A stretch of 6,235 bases of DNA. Source: Spirochaetaceae bacterium (GTDB taxonomy: Bacteria > Spirochaetota > Spirochaetia > DSM-27196 > PWMO01). The stretch is taken from assembly GCA_003558175.1 (NCBI GenBank), contig PWMO01000396.1, forward strand, positions 1-6,235. The letters run 5' to 3'. The notes under the pieces were generated by a model. That model made no database searches and had not been told where the DNA came from. It saw only the letters and a list, made by a program, of their open reading frames with translations. Positions 1 to 5,502 of the stretch are shown here, piece after piece (position 1 is the first letter of the stretch; every line of letters begins with the position of its first letter). Position numbers and translations under genes: made by a program.

Positions 1-1
1 C

Positions 2-94
2 TGCCGCGGCAAGAAGAGCTACGACAAGCGCGAGAGCATCAAAGAACGCGATCAGAAACGCGACGCCGAGCGCGAGATACGCGGCCGGATGTGA
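2..94 (+). CDS. smpB: SsrA-binding protein SmpB, C-terminal 30 codons (partial)
   Basis: This reading frame enters from the left edge and ends at TGA 92-94. It encodes 30 residues beginning CRGKKSYDKRESIKERD and then continues as a highly charged Arg/Lys/Glu tail ending in RGRM. The GKK-YDKRE-IKERD segment is the hallmark of the SmpB C-terminus, the basic tail that is known to become helical in the mRNA channel of the stalled ribosome. SmpB binds tmRNA and is required for trans-translation in the cytoplasm. Its RNA partner, ssrA, is encoded about 1.5 kb downstream on the same strand. The body of the gene lies outside the window. The next gene starts 52 nt after the stop codon in the same orientation, so the two could be co-transcribed. 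The identification rests on a short but very characteristic motif. Confidence 0.93.
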   Translation, partial: CRGKKSYDKRESIKERDQKRDAEREIRGRM

Positions 95-133
95 ACGGCG
101 CGTTGCGTGTTCCCTGGTGCGCGTCGCCGCGTT

Positions 134-139
134 GGGAGG
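134..139 (+). promoter_or_regulatory. Shine-Dalgarno site of the HisN-like gene
   Basis: GGGAGG lies 7 nt upstream of the ATG at 147. It decides between two closely placed ATG triplets: ATG 143-145 is out of frame and too close to the site, while ATG 147-149 opens the 257-codon frame. Confidence 0.75.
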
Positions 140-146
140 CAGATGA

Positions 147-920
147 ATGAACAGGCAATCACAGGCAGAACTCGCCGCCTACGCGGCGGCCGCGGTTGCA
201 ATCGCCCGCGAGGCGGGCGAAAAGAGCAAGCAGTACTTCCGCAGCGACTTCACCGTGGAGCTCAAATCGGATAACACGCCGGTGACCGTTGCGGACCGCG
301 AGACCGAAGCGCTCATCCGCAACCGGCTGCGCTCACAGTTTCCCGATCACGCTGTCCTGGGCGAAGAGGCAGGGCTCGACGGTCCCGACTCGGCTTTCCG
401 CTGGATTATCGATCCAATCGACGGCACCAAGTCGTTCATCCACGGCATACCGCTCTATACCGAGCTCATCGCGTTGACCTACCACGATCTGCCGATTGTC
501 GGCGTGATTCACAACCCGGTGCTTGAAGAGACGGTGTGGGCGTGGCAGGAAGGCGGATGCTACTACAACGGCGCGCTCACCCGCGTGCGCGATACGCACG
601 ACCTCGGCGAGGCATGGGTACAGATGCCCGACCCGGCGGAACTGGCGCGCCGTCGTCCCGAGTTCTGCGCCCGCCTGCTCGGCTCGGTGGGGGCCGCCCG
701 CACCTGGGCCGACGCGCACGGCTATCTGCTGGTGGCAACCGGCCGCGCCGACGCCTGTCTCGACCCGATCTTCTCGCCGTGGGACGTCGCCCCGATGTAT
801 CCCATCATCGAGGAAGCCGGCGGACGCGCCACCGACTTCAGCGGCACGCGCCAACCGCTGGGAGACAGCCTGATCGCCGGCACACCGCGCATTCAGGAGC
901 AGATCCTGGCGCTGGTCTGA
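147..920 (+). CDS. hisN: Inositol-monophosphatase family phosphatase, probable histidinol-phosphatase (HisN type)
   Basis: The 257-residue product is a normal length for the Mg2+-dependent inositol-monophosphatase family. The family's metal-binding signatures are all present: GEE at residues 72-74 (E73 the expected ligand), DPIDGTKSF at 89-97 (D89 and D92 the expected ligands), and a C-terminal PWDVAP at 211-216 (D213), followed by EEAGG. The lead-in SDNTPVTVADRETE (41-54) and the DPIDGTKSFIHG form of the second motif resemble HisN-type histidinol-phosphate phosphatases, which remove phosphate from L-histidinol phosphate in histidine synthesis. These enzymes are hard to separate from SuhB/IMPase or other sugar-phosphate phosphatases by motif alone, and no other his genes are visible here. 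Family assignment is firm but substrate is inferred. No signal peptide or membrane segment is seen, so the protein should be cytoplasmic. The start is fixed by GGGAGG at 134-139. The gene lies 52 nt after smpB and may share its transcript. Confidence 0.88.
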   Translation: MNRQSQAELAAYAAAAVAIAREAGEKSKQYFRSDFTVELKSDNTPVTVADRETEALIRNRLRSQFPDHAVLGEEAGLDGPDSAFRWIIDPIDGTKSFIHGIPLYTELIALTYHDLPIVGVIHNPVLEETVWAWQEGGCYYNGALTRVRDTHDLGEAWVQMPDPAELARRRPEFCARLLGSVGAARTWADAHGYLLVATGRADACLDPIFSPWDVAPMYPIIEEAGGRATDFSGTRQPLGDSLIAGTPRIQEQILALV

Positions 921-922
921 GC

Positions 923-940
923 ATGTGTCGCAGGACACGT
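923..940. terminator. Possible hairpin in the convergent intergenic gap
   Basis: A 7-bp stem (923-929 with 934-940, one G-T wobble) closes a GCAG tetraloop. It sits 2 nt after the HisN-like stop codon, between two convergent genes, where a terminator is expected. No T-run follows on either strand, so it is not a canonical intrinsic terminator. Confidence 0.3.
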
Positions 941-981
941 CTCAACGTACATCCTGGCGGGTGAGTCTTCGTGGCTGATTC

Positions 982-1533
982 TCAGTGGTGGTCAATCTGC
1001 ACGCGGACTCTCCCGCCGCGCGCGATCTCGGGTTGCACCCGGAAGAGGTAGGTCCCGGCGCGTCGGGTACGGATCCGCAGCACGCCCTCCTCGTGGTCGA
1101 GCGTAGCGACCTTCAGCGGCGCCGCAGTGCCGTTGGCGGAGAGGCGGTACAGGTCGGCGAAAAACCGCGGCGGGGCAACATCGGTCTCGAGCGATACAAC
1201 CACTTCGCGCCGGCGCGGTACGCTGAACCGGTAGACCGCCGCTTCCGGCTCAGCCGGGTCAAAGATGACGGTCTCTTCCAGCGGCAGACCGGCCAGACTG
1301 CCGCTGCGTTCAGCTTCCGCCGCAACGGCGTCGTCGGCCGCGGCGAGCCAGCGGCTGCCCAACTCGGAGCCGTCTATGCCCATTTCACCAAGGGCGCGAC
1401 GATAGTTGCTGAACCTGCCGTCCGGCCGATGCTCGGCGGCAACATGTTCCGGCGCACGCAGCACGAACCAGACCGCCAGCGCCGCAACCGCTGCCGCAAC
1501 GCCAAACATGACTTTTGTTGTACGGCTTTTCAT
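982..1533 (-). CDS. Membrane-anchored protein resembling the N-terminal domain of M23 peptidases, without the peptidase domain
   Basis: The gene encodes 183 residues from ATG 1533. It has a short basic N-terminus (MKSRTTK), then one hydrophobic segment at about residues 9-26 that is a signal anchor or uncleaved signal peptide, which predicts a mainly extracytoplasmic protein. Residues 41-70 (FSNYRRALGEMGIDGSELG then RWLAAADDAV) are helical. Residues 84-180 (LPLEETVIFDPAEPEAAVYR onward, ending GTYLFRVQPEIARGGRVRVQI) look like a beta-sandwich PPC-like domain. From memory, this arrangement precedes the catalytic domain in a group of M23 metallopeptidases. Here the frame stops straight after that domain, with no HxxxD or HxH zinc motif. 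Function is unknown; a cell-wall, scaffold or inhibitor role is possible. In-frame alternatives are TTG 1569 and ATG 1545, neither with a Shine-Dalgarno site. ATG 1533 is preferred because a predicted promoter would place +1 at or next to it. The gene is convergent with the phosphatase gene and divergent from ssrA. Confidence 0.75.
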   Translation of the reverse strand: MKSRTTKVMFGVAAAVAALAVWFVLRAPEHVAAEHRPDGRFSNYRRALGEMGIDGSELGSRWLAAADDAVAAEAERSGSLAGLPLEETVIFDPAEPEAAVYRFSVPRRREVVVSLETDVAPPRFFADLYRLSANGTAAPLKVATLDHEEGVLRIRTRRAGTYLFRVQPEIARGGRVRVQIDHH

Positions 1534-1540
1534 GGATATA

Positions 1541-1569
1541 AACATAGTAAGCCGGACGACAATTGACAA
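1541..1569 (-). promoter_or_regulatory. Predicted promoter of the minus-strand M23-like gene
   Basis: On the minus strand, TTGTCA (1569-1564, 5 of 6 matches to the -35 consensus) is separated by 17 nt from TATGTT (1546-1541, 4 of 6 matches to the -10 consensus). Seven nt lie between the -10 box and ATG 1533, so transcription would begin at or next to the start codon and give a leaderless mRNA. Its -35 box overlaps that of ssrA. Confidence 0.5.
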
Positions 1570-1591
1570 CCGGCCGTTGCCGGGCTATCTT
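1563..1591 (+). promoter_or_regulatory. Predicted sigma-70 type promoter of ssrA
   Basis: A perfect TTGACA (1563-1568) is followed, after a 17-nt spacer, by TATCTT (1586-1591, 4 of 6 matches). The expected start point is near 1598, about 14 nt before the mature tmRNA 5' end at 1612, leaving a short leader for RNase P to remove. AT-rich TATGTATAGA follows directly at 1591-1600, so the -10 box could be placed slightly further downstream, at the cost of a poor spacer. Confidence 0.6.
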
Positions 1592-1611
1592 ATGTATAGA
1601 TCTCCCGAACA

Positions 1612-1962
1612 GGGGGTGTCACGGTTTCGACTGAGGCGTTGTTCGGGTATACGTTGCAGGTGGAGCGCCAACTCCTAAAAGGCAACCTTTATAGCTGCCA
1701 ACGAAGCAGACTATACTCTGGCCGCAGCGTAAGCGAACGGTCACGGGCGTCCGGTGCGCAGTCCTGAGCGCCGGAATCGCTTGACAGAAACCAGGACTTA
1801 CCCGCTGTCGGGTTCGCACGGCAGGGGGGACATTTTTGCGAACTCAGGGAAGAGGAGGTGTGTTGCCCGACCTCACTCTTCCCCAAAATTGAACGGGTAA
1901 CTAAACCTGTAGACGCGTGTGCCTCGCGCTTTAGGACGCGGGTTCGACTCCCGCCACCTCCA
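1612..1962 (+). ncRNA. ssrA: tmRNA (transfer-messenger RNA)
   Basis: This is a complete one-piece tmRNA of 351 nt that works with SmpB to free stalled ribosomes and tag the unfinished protein. The acceptor stem pairs 1612-1618 with 1955-1961, and its third pair is G-U (1614/1959), the alanyl-tRNA synthetase identity element. A1962 is the discriminator. The T arm is GCGGG-TTCGACT-CCCGC at 1938-1954. Helix 2 can pair CAGGT 1657-1661 with ACCTG 1905-1909. PK1 pairs 1662-1665 with 1672-1675 and 1667-1669 with 1681-1683. The tag ORF is 1697-1732. PK2 pairs 1751-1757 with 1768-1774, and 1760-1766 with 1792-1798. PK3 pairs 1801-1808 with 1818-1826 (one bulge), and 1813-1817 with 1838-1842. PK4 has a long stem at 1847-1883, whose loop 1865-1869 pairs with 1894-1898. 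CCA is not encoded: TTT follows A1962. No terminator separates it from the DUF72 gene, which starts 9 nt later. Confidence 0.97.
1697..1732 (+). other. tmRNA tag-peptide reading frame (resume codon to stop)
   Basis: The resume codon is GCC at 1697-1699. It is preceded by ATAGCT, which aligns with ATAGTC before the Escherichia coli resume codon. The frame reads A-N-E-A-D-Y-T-L-A-A-A and stops at TAA 1730-1732. With the alanine carried by tmRNA itself, the full tag would be AANEADYTLAAA. It keeps the Ala-rich, hydrophobic C-terminus that ClpXP-type proteases recognise, but has one more terminal alanine than the usual LAA ending. GCT at 1694-1696 lies immediately upstream in the same frame, so a resume point one codon earlier is a less likely alternative. 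Confidence 0.9.
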
Positions 1963-1971
1963 TTTCTCAAA

Positions 1972-2880
1972 ATGCTGAGAATAGGAACAGCGTCCTGGAC
2001 CGACCGCAGCCTTATTGAATGCGGTCGGTTCTATCCGTCCGACTGCACCAGCGCCGAGGCCCGCCTCCGGTTCTACGCGGCGCACTTCCCCATTGTTGAA
2101 GTCGACTCCTCCTACTACGCGTTGCCGACGGAGCGCAACTCCCGTCTCTGGGTCGAGCGCACGCCTGACGGTTTCCGTTTCAACATCAAGGCGTTCCGAC
2201 TCTTCACCGGGCACGCCACCTCGCGTGAAGCGCTGCCGCGCGAGCTGCGCCCTGAGCTGCCTTCGTCGCTGCCGGACTCCTTCTACGCACGCGGCCTGCC
2301 GGAACCCATCAAAGACGAACTGTGGAAACGTTTCTGCCACGCCCTCCTCCCGCTGCAGCACGCCGCGAAACTCGGCAGTGTGCTGTTGCAGTTCCCTCCG
2401 TGGGTCAAGCCACACCCGCGCGTGAGTGAGTACCTTGCCGAATGCCGCCAACGCCTCGCACCGTTCGAAACGGCAATCGAGTTCCGTAACCACCTCTGGC
2501 TCGCTCCGGACCGTGTCGATGCCACGCTCGAGCTGCTGCGCAGCCTGGGACTTAACTACGTGGCCGTGGACGAGCCGCAGGGCTTCGCGTCGTCGCTGCC
2601 GCCGCTGGCGGCGGTTACCGGACGCCTCGCCACCGTGCGCTTCCACGGCCGTAACCGCGCCACCTGGGAGAAGCGGGGTCTCTCTGCTTCAAGCTAACGA
2701 TTTGACTACCGGTACCGCGAGGATGAGCTGGCCGAGTGGCTGCCGCGCATCGCGGCAATGCGCAGCCAAGCGCAGGAGGTGCACCTGATTTTCAACACCA
2801 ACAAAGAAGACCAGGGGCCCGCCAACGCGCTGCTGCTCGAGGAACTCCTCGGTGAAGGGGCGCAGAGAAACGAACCGTGA
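1972..2880 (+). pseudogene. yecE: DUF72/YecE family protein gene interrupted by an in-frame TAA
   Basis: The frame opens with MLRIGTASWTD and has the DUF72 (YecE) landmarks in order: FYP at residues 20-22, VEVDSSYYALP (42-52), FRFNIKAFRLFT (68-79), LGSVLLQFPPW (134-144), IEFRNHLW (169-176), VAVDEPQG (197-204) and VRFHGRN (222-228). Codon 242 is TAA (2695-2697). The same frame then continues without shift as RFDYRYREDELAEW, later NTNKEDQGPANALLLEELL, to TGA 2878-2880, which is the expected C-terminus. Without the stop the product would be about 302 residues, normal for the family; with it, 241 residues lacking the last strands and helices. One base change (for example GAA to TAA) explains it, so it is a recent nonsense mutation, a sequencing error or, less likely, readthrough. 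The family is TIM-barrel-like with no established reaction. The frame also stays open upstream to 1858, but that lies inside tmRNA. ATG 1972 has no Shine-Dalgarno site. Confidence 0.85.
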
Positions 2881-3025
2881 CGCGGTCGGTAGCGGCAACG
2901 CTCCGGTTCGAACGGCGGCGCTGACGTTGACGCCGGTAGCACACAGTGGCATCCGTGCTCTCTCATGCCGTTTGCGTCTCATTTTTGTTGACACCGCCCG
3001 GCACCTGTGGTTCCATTGACGCATT
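2881..3025. other. 145-bp intergenic region between the DUF72 gene and tex
   Basis: No gene, RNA or convincing terminator is seen here. TTGACA at 2988-2993 is a perfect -35 hexamer, but the sequence 17 nt further on (TTCCAT, 3011-3016) is a poor -10 box. If used, it would start transcription around 3023, only a few nt before the tex ATG at 3026. An in-frame TGA at 3017-3019 limits how far upstream tex could begin. Confidence 0.4.
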
Positions 3026-5341
3026 ATGGGCGATGCAAACGCTGTCGGCACCCGCGACGAGCTCACCGCCTTCAGTGCGCTGGTGCTGGACGAGCTGCGC
3101 GGCACCGAGAGGCAGTTGAGTGCTCCCTCAAAGAAGAGCACGGCCTCACGCGAGGCGGCAGACCGTGACGCCGCCGGAGCCGCCCTCTCTTCAATCGGGC
3201 ACCTCCAGGTCACGGCCGTGCTGCAGTTGCTGGCAGACGGTGCCACGGTGCCGTTCATTGCCCGCTATCGCAAGGAGCGCACCGCAAGCCTCGACGAAGT
3301 TGCCATCCTGGCAATCAAGGATGCCCGCGAAACGGTACAGGCGCGCGAAGCACGCCGGGCAACCATCAAGACGTCGCTGGAAAAGCAGGGCGTGCTGACT
3401 GAAGAACTGGCCGCCAGGCTTGCATCCGCCGCAACCCTGGCAGAACTTGAAGATCTCTACGCTCCTTTCAAGCCAAAACGGCGCACCCGGGCAACCGTAG
3501 CGGACGCTGCCGGACTCACGCCGCTCGCGCGGGCAATCCTGCTGAACGAATATGCCGACGCAGAGGCGCTGCACAACTTCGCGGTGACCCACCATAATCC
3601 CGAAGCCGGAATAGAAACACCCGAGCAGGCGCTCTCCGGGGCGCGGGACATCCTGGCTGAATGGATAACCGAACACCCCGACGTCCGCGCCGCGGTACGG
3701 GAACTGTTTGAACGTGACGGAGTTCTGCGCTGCTCGCTCAAGCGCGGCGTATCGCGCGACGGCAAAGCCGCCCACTACCGCGACTACTTCGACCACAAGG
3801 AGAAAGCCGCAAAAGCGCCTTCGCACCGGGTTCTGGCGATGCTCCGTGGTGAGGCCGAGGGCGTTCTGACGCTTTCACTGCGGCCGAGTGAGGCAACGGT
3901 GATTGACGTCGTTACGGCGCTGGTGGCACGCTGCAAGGTCGCTTGGACGCATCTGGGAGCTGAGTTTTCCGTCGCCGGATGCACACCCTACTCCGACGCC
4001 TGCAGAACGGAGATCGAAGCCGCGCTGACGGACGGCTGTCGGCGACTGTTGCTGCCGTCGCTGGAAACCGAGCAGCGCGCGGTTCTCAAAGGCCGTGCCG
4101 ACGCTACCGCGATCGCCGTCTTTGCCCGCAACCTGGAAGAGCTGCTGATGGCGCCGCCGCTCCCCGACACCAACATCATGGCGATCGATCCAGGCCTGCG
4201 AACCGGATGCAAGCTGGTCTGCCTGGGCCGGCACGGTGAACTGCTGCATTCGGACACCATCTATCCGTTGCCGCCGCATTCAAAGACCGACGCGGCAGCC
4301 ACCATCGTTAAAACTCTGCTGGGTGAGTTCGCGATCGAAGCGATCGCGGTAGGCAACGGTACCGGCGGGCGCGAGACGGCGGATTTCCTCGAAACCCTGG
4401 GCCTTGAGATCCCGGTGATTCCGGTGAGTGAGAGCGGCGCGTCAGTCTACTCAGCGTCCAAAATCGCTCGAGACGAGCTCCCCGATCAGGATGTAACCGT
4501 ACGTGGCGCCGTCTCCATCGGGCGCCGCCTGGCCGATCCGCTTTCCGAACTGGTCAAGATCGACGCGAAGTCCATCGGCGTCGGACAGTACCAGCACGAT
4601 GTCGATCAGAAGGCGCTGAAGAAGGCGCTGGACGACGTCGTACACAGCTGCGTCAATCGGGTCGGCGTGGACCTGAACAGCGCCGGGACCGCGCTCCTCT
4701 CCTATGTGGCAGGACTCAACGCCCGCTCGGCGCGCGCTATCGTGGAACAGCGCGAAGCACGCGGAGGCTTCAGAAATCGCGGTGAGCTGCTCACCGTTCC
4801 CGGCCTCGGCCGGCGCGTTTTCGAACAGTGCGCCGGGTTCCTGCGCATTCGTGACGGTGATGAACCACTGGATGCGGGCGCCGTGCATCCGGAGCGCTAC
4901 GACCTCGTGCGCTCGATGGCGCGTGACCTGGGAGTCGCGGTTTCCGATCTGCTGCACAGTGCCGAACTGCGCGCCTCCATCGACCTGCAGCGCTACATTG
5001 ACGAGCAGACCGGTCCCGAGACGTTGCGTGACATCCTGACGGAGCTCGACAAACCAGGCCGCGACCCGCGCGGGGTTCTTGAGCCGGTGCGCTTTGCCGA
5101 CGTTCACCGCATTGAAGACCTGAAGCCCGGTATGCGCCTTCCGGGACTGGTAACCAATATCGCTGCCTTCGGTGCGTTTGTTGATATCGGCGTACACCAG
5201 GACGGCCTGATCCACATCAGCAAGCTGGCCGACCGCTACGTTCGGGATCCGCACGAAATCGTGCACATCGGCATGCCGCTGGACGTAACCGTTCTGGAAG
5301 TGGATCTCGCCCGCAAGCGGATCTCGCTGGCGCTGCGCTGA
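3026..5341 (+). CDS. tex: Tex family RNA-binding transcription accessory protein
   Basis: The 771-residue product has the full Tex architecture. An N-terminal helical region contains TVPFIARYRKERT (74-86) and the LEDLYAPFKPKRRTRA segment (141-156). The YqgF-like RNase H-fold domain starts at NIMAIDPGLRTG (383-394) and includes GNGTGGRET (443-451) and SESGASVYSASKIARDELP (468-486). RRLADPLSELVKID (500-513) and IGVGQYQHDV (517-526) follow, then helix-hairpin-helix repeats (about 555-608, with LLTVPGLGRR at 588-597), and an S1 RNA-binding domain (about 699-771, with GLVTNIAAFGAFVDIG and DGLIHISKLADRYV). Tex binds nucleic acids and is linked to transcription and RNA handling; its exact role is unsettled. 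Conservation begins near residue 55, so about 50 residues form an unusual N-terminal extension. TGA at 3017-3019 excludes in-frame starts further upstream, and no Shine-Dalgarno site is seen. The protein ends right after the S1 domain, without the basic tail some homologues have. Confidence 0.95.
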   Translation: MGDANAVGTRDELTAFSALVLDELRGTERQLSAPSKKSTASREAADRDAAGAALSSIGHLQVTAVLQLLADGATVPFIARYRKERTASLDEVAILAIKDARETVQAREARRATIKTSLEKQGVLTEELAARLASAATLAELEDLYAPFKPKRRTRATVADAAGLTPLARAILLNEYADAEALHNFAVTHHNPEAGIETPEQALSGARDILAEWITEHPDVRAAVRELFERDGVLRCSLKRGVSRDGKAAHYRDYFDHKEKAAKAPSHRVLAMLRGEAEGVLTLSLRPSEATVIDVVTALVARCKVAWTHLGAEFSVAGCTPYSDACRTEIEAALTDGCRRLLLPSLETEQRAVLKGRADATAIAVFARNLEELLMAPPLPDTNIMAIDPGLRTGCKLVCLGRHGELLHSDTIYPLPPHSKTDAAATIVKTLLGEFAIEAIAVGNGTGGRETADFLETLGLEIPVIPVSESGASVYSASKIARDELPDQDVTVRGAVSIGRRLADPLSELVKIDAKSIGVGQYQHDVDQKALKKALDDVVHSCVNRVGVDLNSAGTALLSYVAGLNARSARAIVEQREARGGFRNRGELLTVPGLGRRVFEQCAGFLRIRDGDEPLDAGAVHPERYDLVRSMARDLGVAVSDLLHSAELRASIDLQRYIDEQTGPETLRDILTELDKPGRDPRGVLEPVRFADVHRIEDLKPGMRLPGLVTNIAAFGAFVDIGVHQDGLIHISKLADRYVRDPHEIVHIGMPLDVTVLEVDLARKRISLALR

Positions 5342-5345
5342 GCAT

Positions 5346-5374
5346 CCGACTCGTTGTCGGCGGCAATTCCCGAC
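5346..5374 (+). terminator. Possible terminator-like hairpins after tex
   Basis: CCGAC (5346-5350), TCGTT loop, GTCGG (5356-5360) forms a perfect 5-bp hairpin just 4 nt after the tex stop codon. A second CCGAC at 5370-5374 can pair with the same GTCGG, giving two mutually exclusive hairpins. No T-run follows, so termination is uncertain. Confidence 0.35.
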
Positions 5375-5398
5375 CGTAAACATCATAAATATATGTTA

Positions 5399-5427
5399 TT
5401 GACATATTAGACTGAACGTTCTAAACT
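5399..5427 (+). promoter_or_regulatory. Predicted sigma-70 type promoter of the chemoreceptor gene
   Basis: A perfect TTGACA (5399-5404), a 17-nt spacer and TAAACT (5422-5427, 4 of 6 matches) lie in an AT-rich island (about 5377-5440) that contrasts with the GC-rich surroundings. The start point would be near 5434, giving a leader of about 70 nt before ATG 5503. An inverted repeat (5391-5396 with 5402-5407) overlaps the -35 box, and the 8-bp palindrome GAACGTTC (5414-5421) abuts the -10 box. Both are possible operator sites. A sigma-28 match is poor. Confidence 0.6.
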
Positions 5428-5488
5428 TCCATATATACATGTCGTTCGGCACTGTGACGTCGATCGTCTCGCTCTGTCCAAGTCCCGC

Positions 5489-5495
5489 GGAGGTG
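5489..5495 (+). promoter_or_regulatory. Strong Shine-Dalgarno site of the chemoreceptor gene
   Basis: GGAGGTG lies 7 nt before ATG 5503 and is fully complementary to the usual 16S anti-Shine-Dalgarno core. It fixes the start and contrasts with the three genes in this window that have no such site. Confidence 0.85.
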
Positions 5496-5502
5496 GGCAA
5501 GT

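Noticed and set aside
985..1566. Plus-strand open frame opposite the M23-like gene
   Set aside because: The minus-strand frame has a membrane anchor and domain-like composition; the plus-strand product has neither and would overlap the ssrA promoter.
1858..1971. Upstream extension of the DUF72 frame to ATG 1858
   Set aside because: This stretch encodes the 3' part of tmRNA (PK4, T arm, acceptor stem). DUF72 similarity starts exactly at ATG 1972 with MLRIGTASWTD.
1873..2646. Long minus-strand open frame opposite the DUF72 gene
   Set aside because: It is a GC-rich shadow of the sense gene, overlaps tmRNA, and its translation has no recognisable domain.
2695..2697. Reassigned TAA codon or programmed decoding
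   Set aside because: The tmRNA tag frame in the same window needs TAA as its stop codon, TAA is not a selenocysteine or pyrrolysine codon, and no recoding structure is evident.
4451..5386. Minus-strand open frame of 311 codons opposite tex
   Set aside because: The sense strand carries the unmistakable Tex HhH and S1 domains. The antisense product has no family features and no ribosome binding site was noted.
5414..5421. GAACGTTC as a LexA (SOS) box
   Set aside because: The Gram-positive type LexA site needs GAAC and GTTC separated by 4 nt; here they are adjacent. It is kept only as an unassigned palindrome.
5422..5448. Sigma-28 (FliA) promoter for the chemoreceptor gene
   Set aside because: TAAA is followed after 15 nt by GTCGTTCG, which matches the GCCGATAA consensus at only 4 of 8 positions, while a better sigma-70 match is present.
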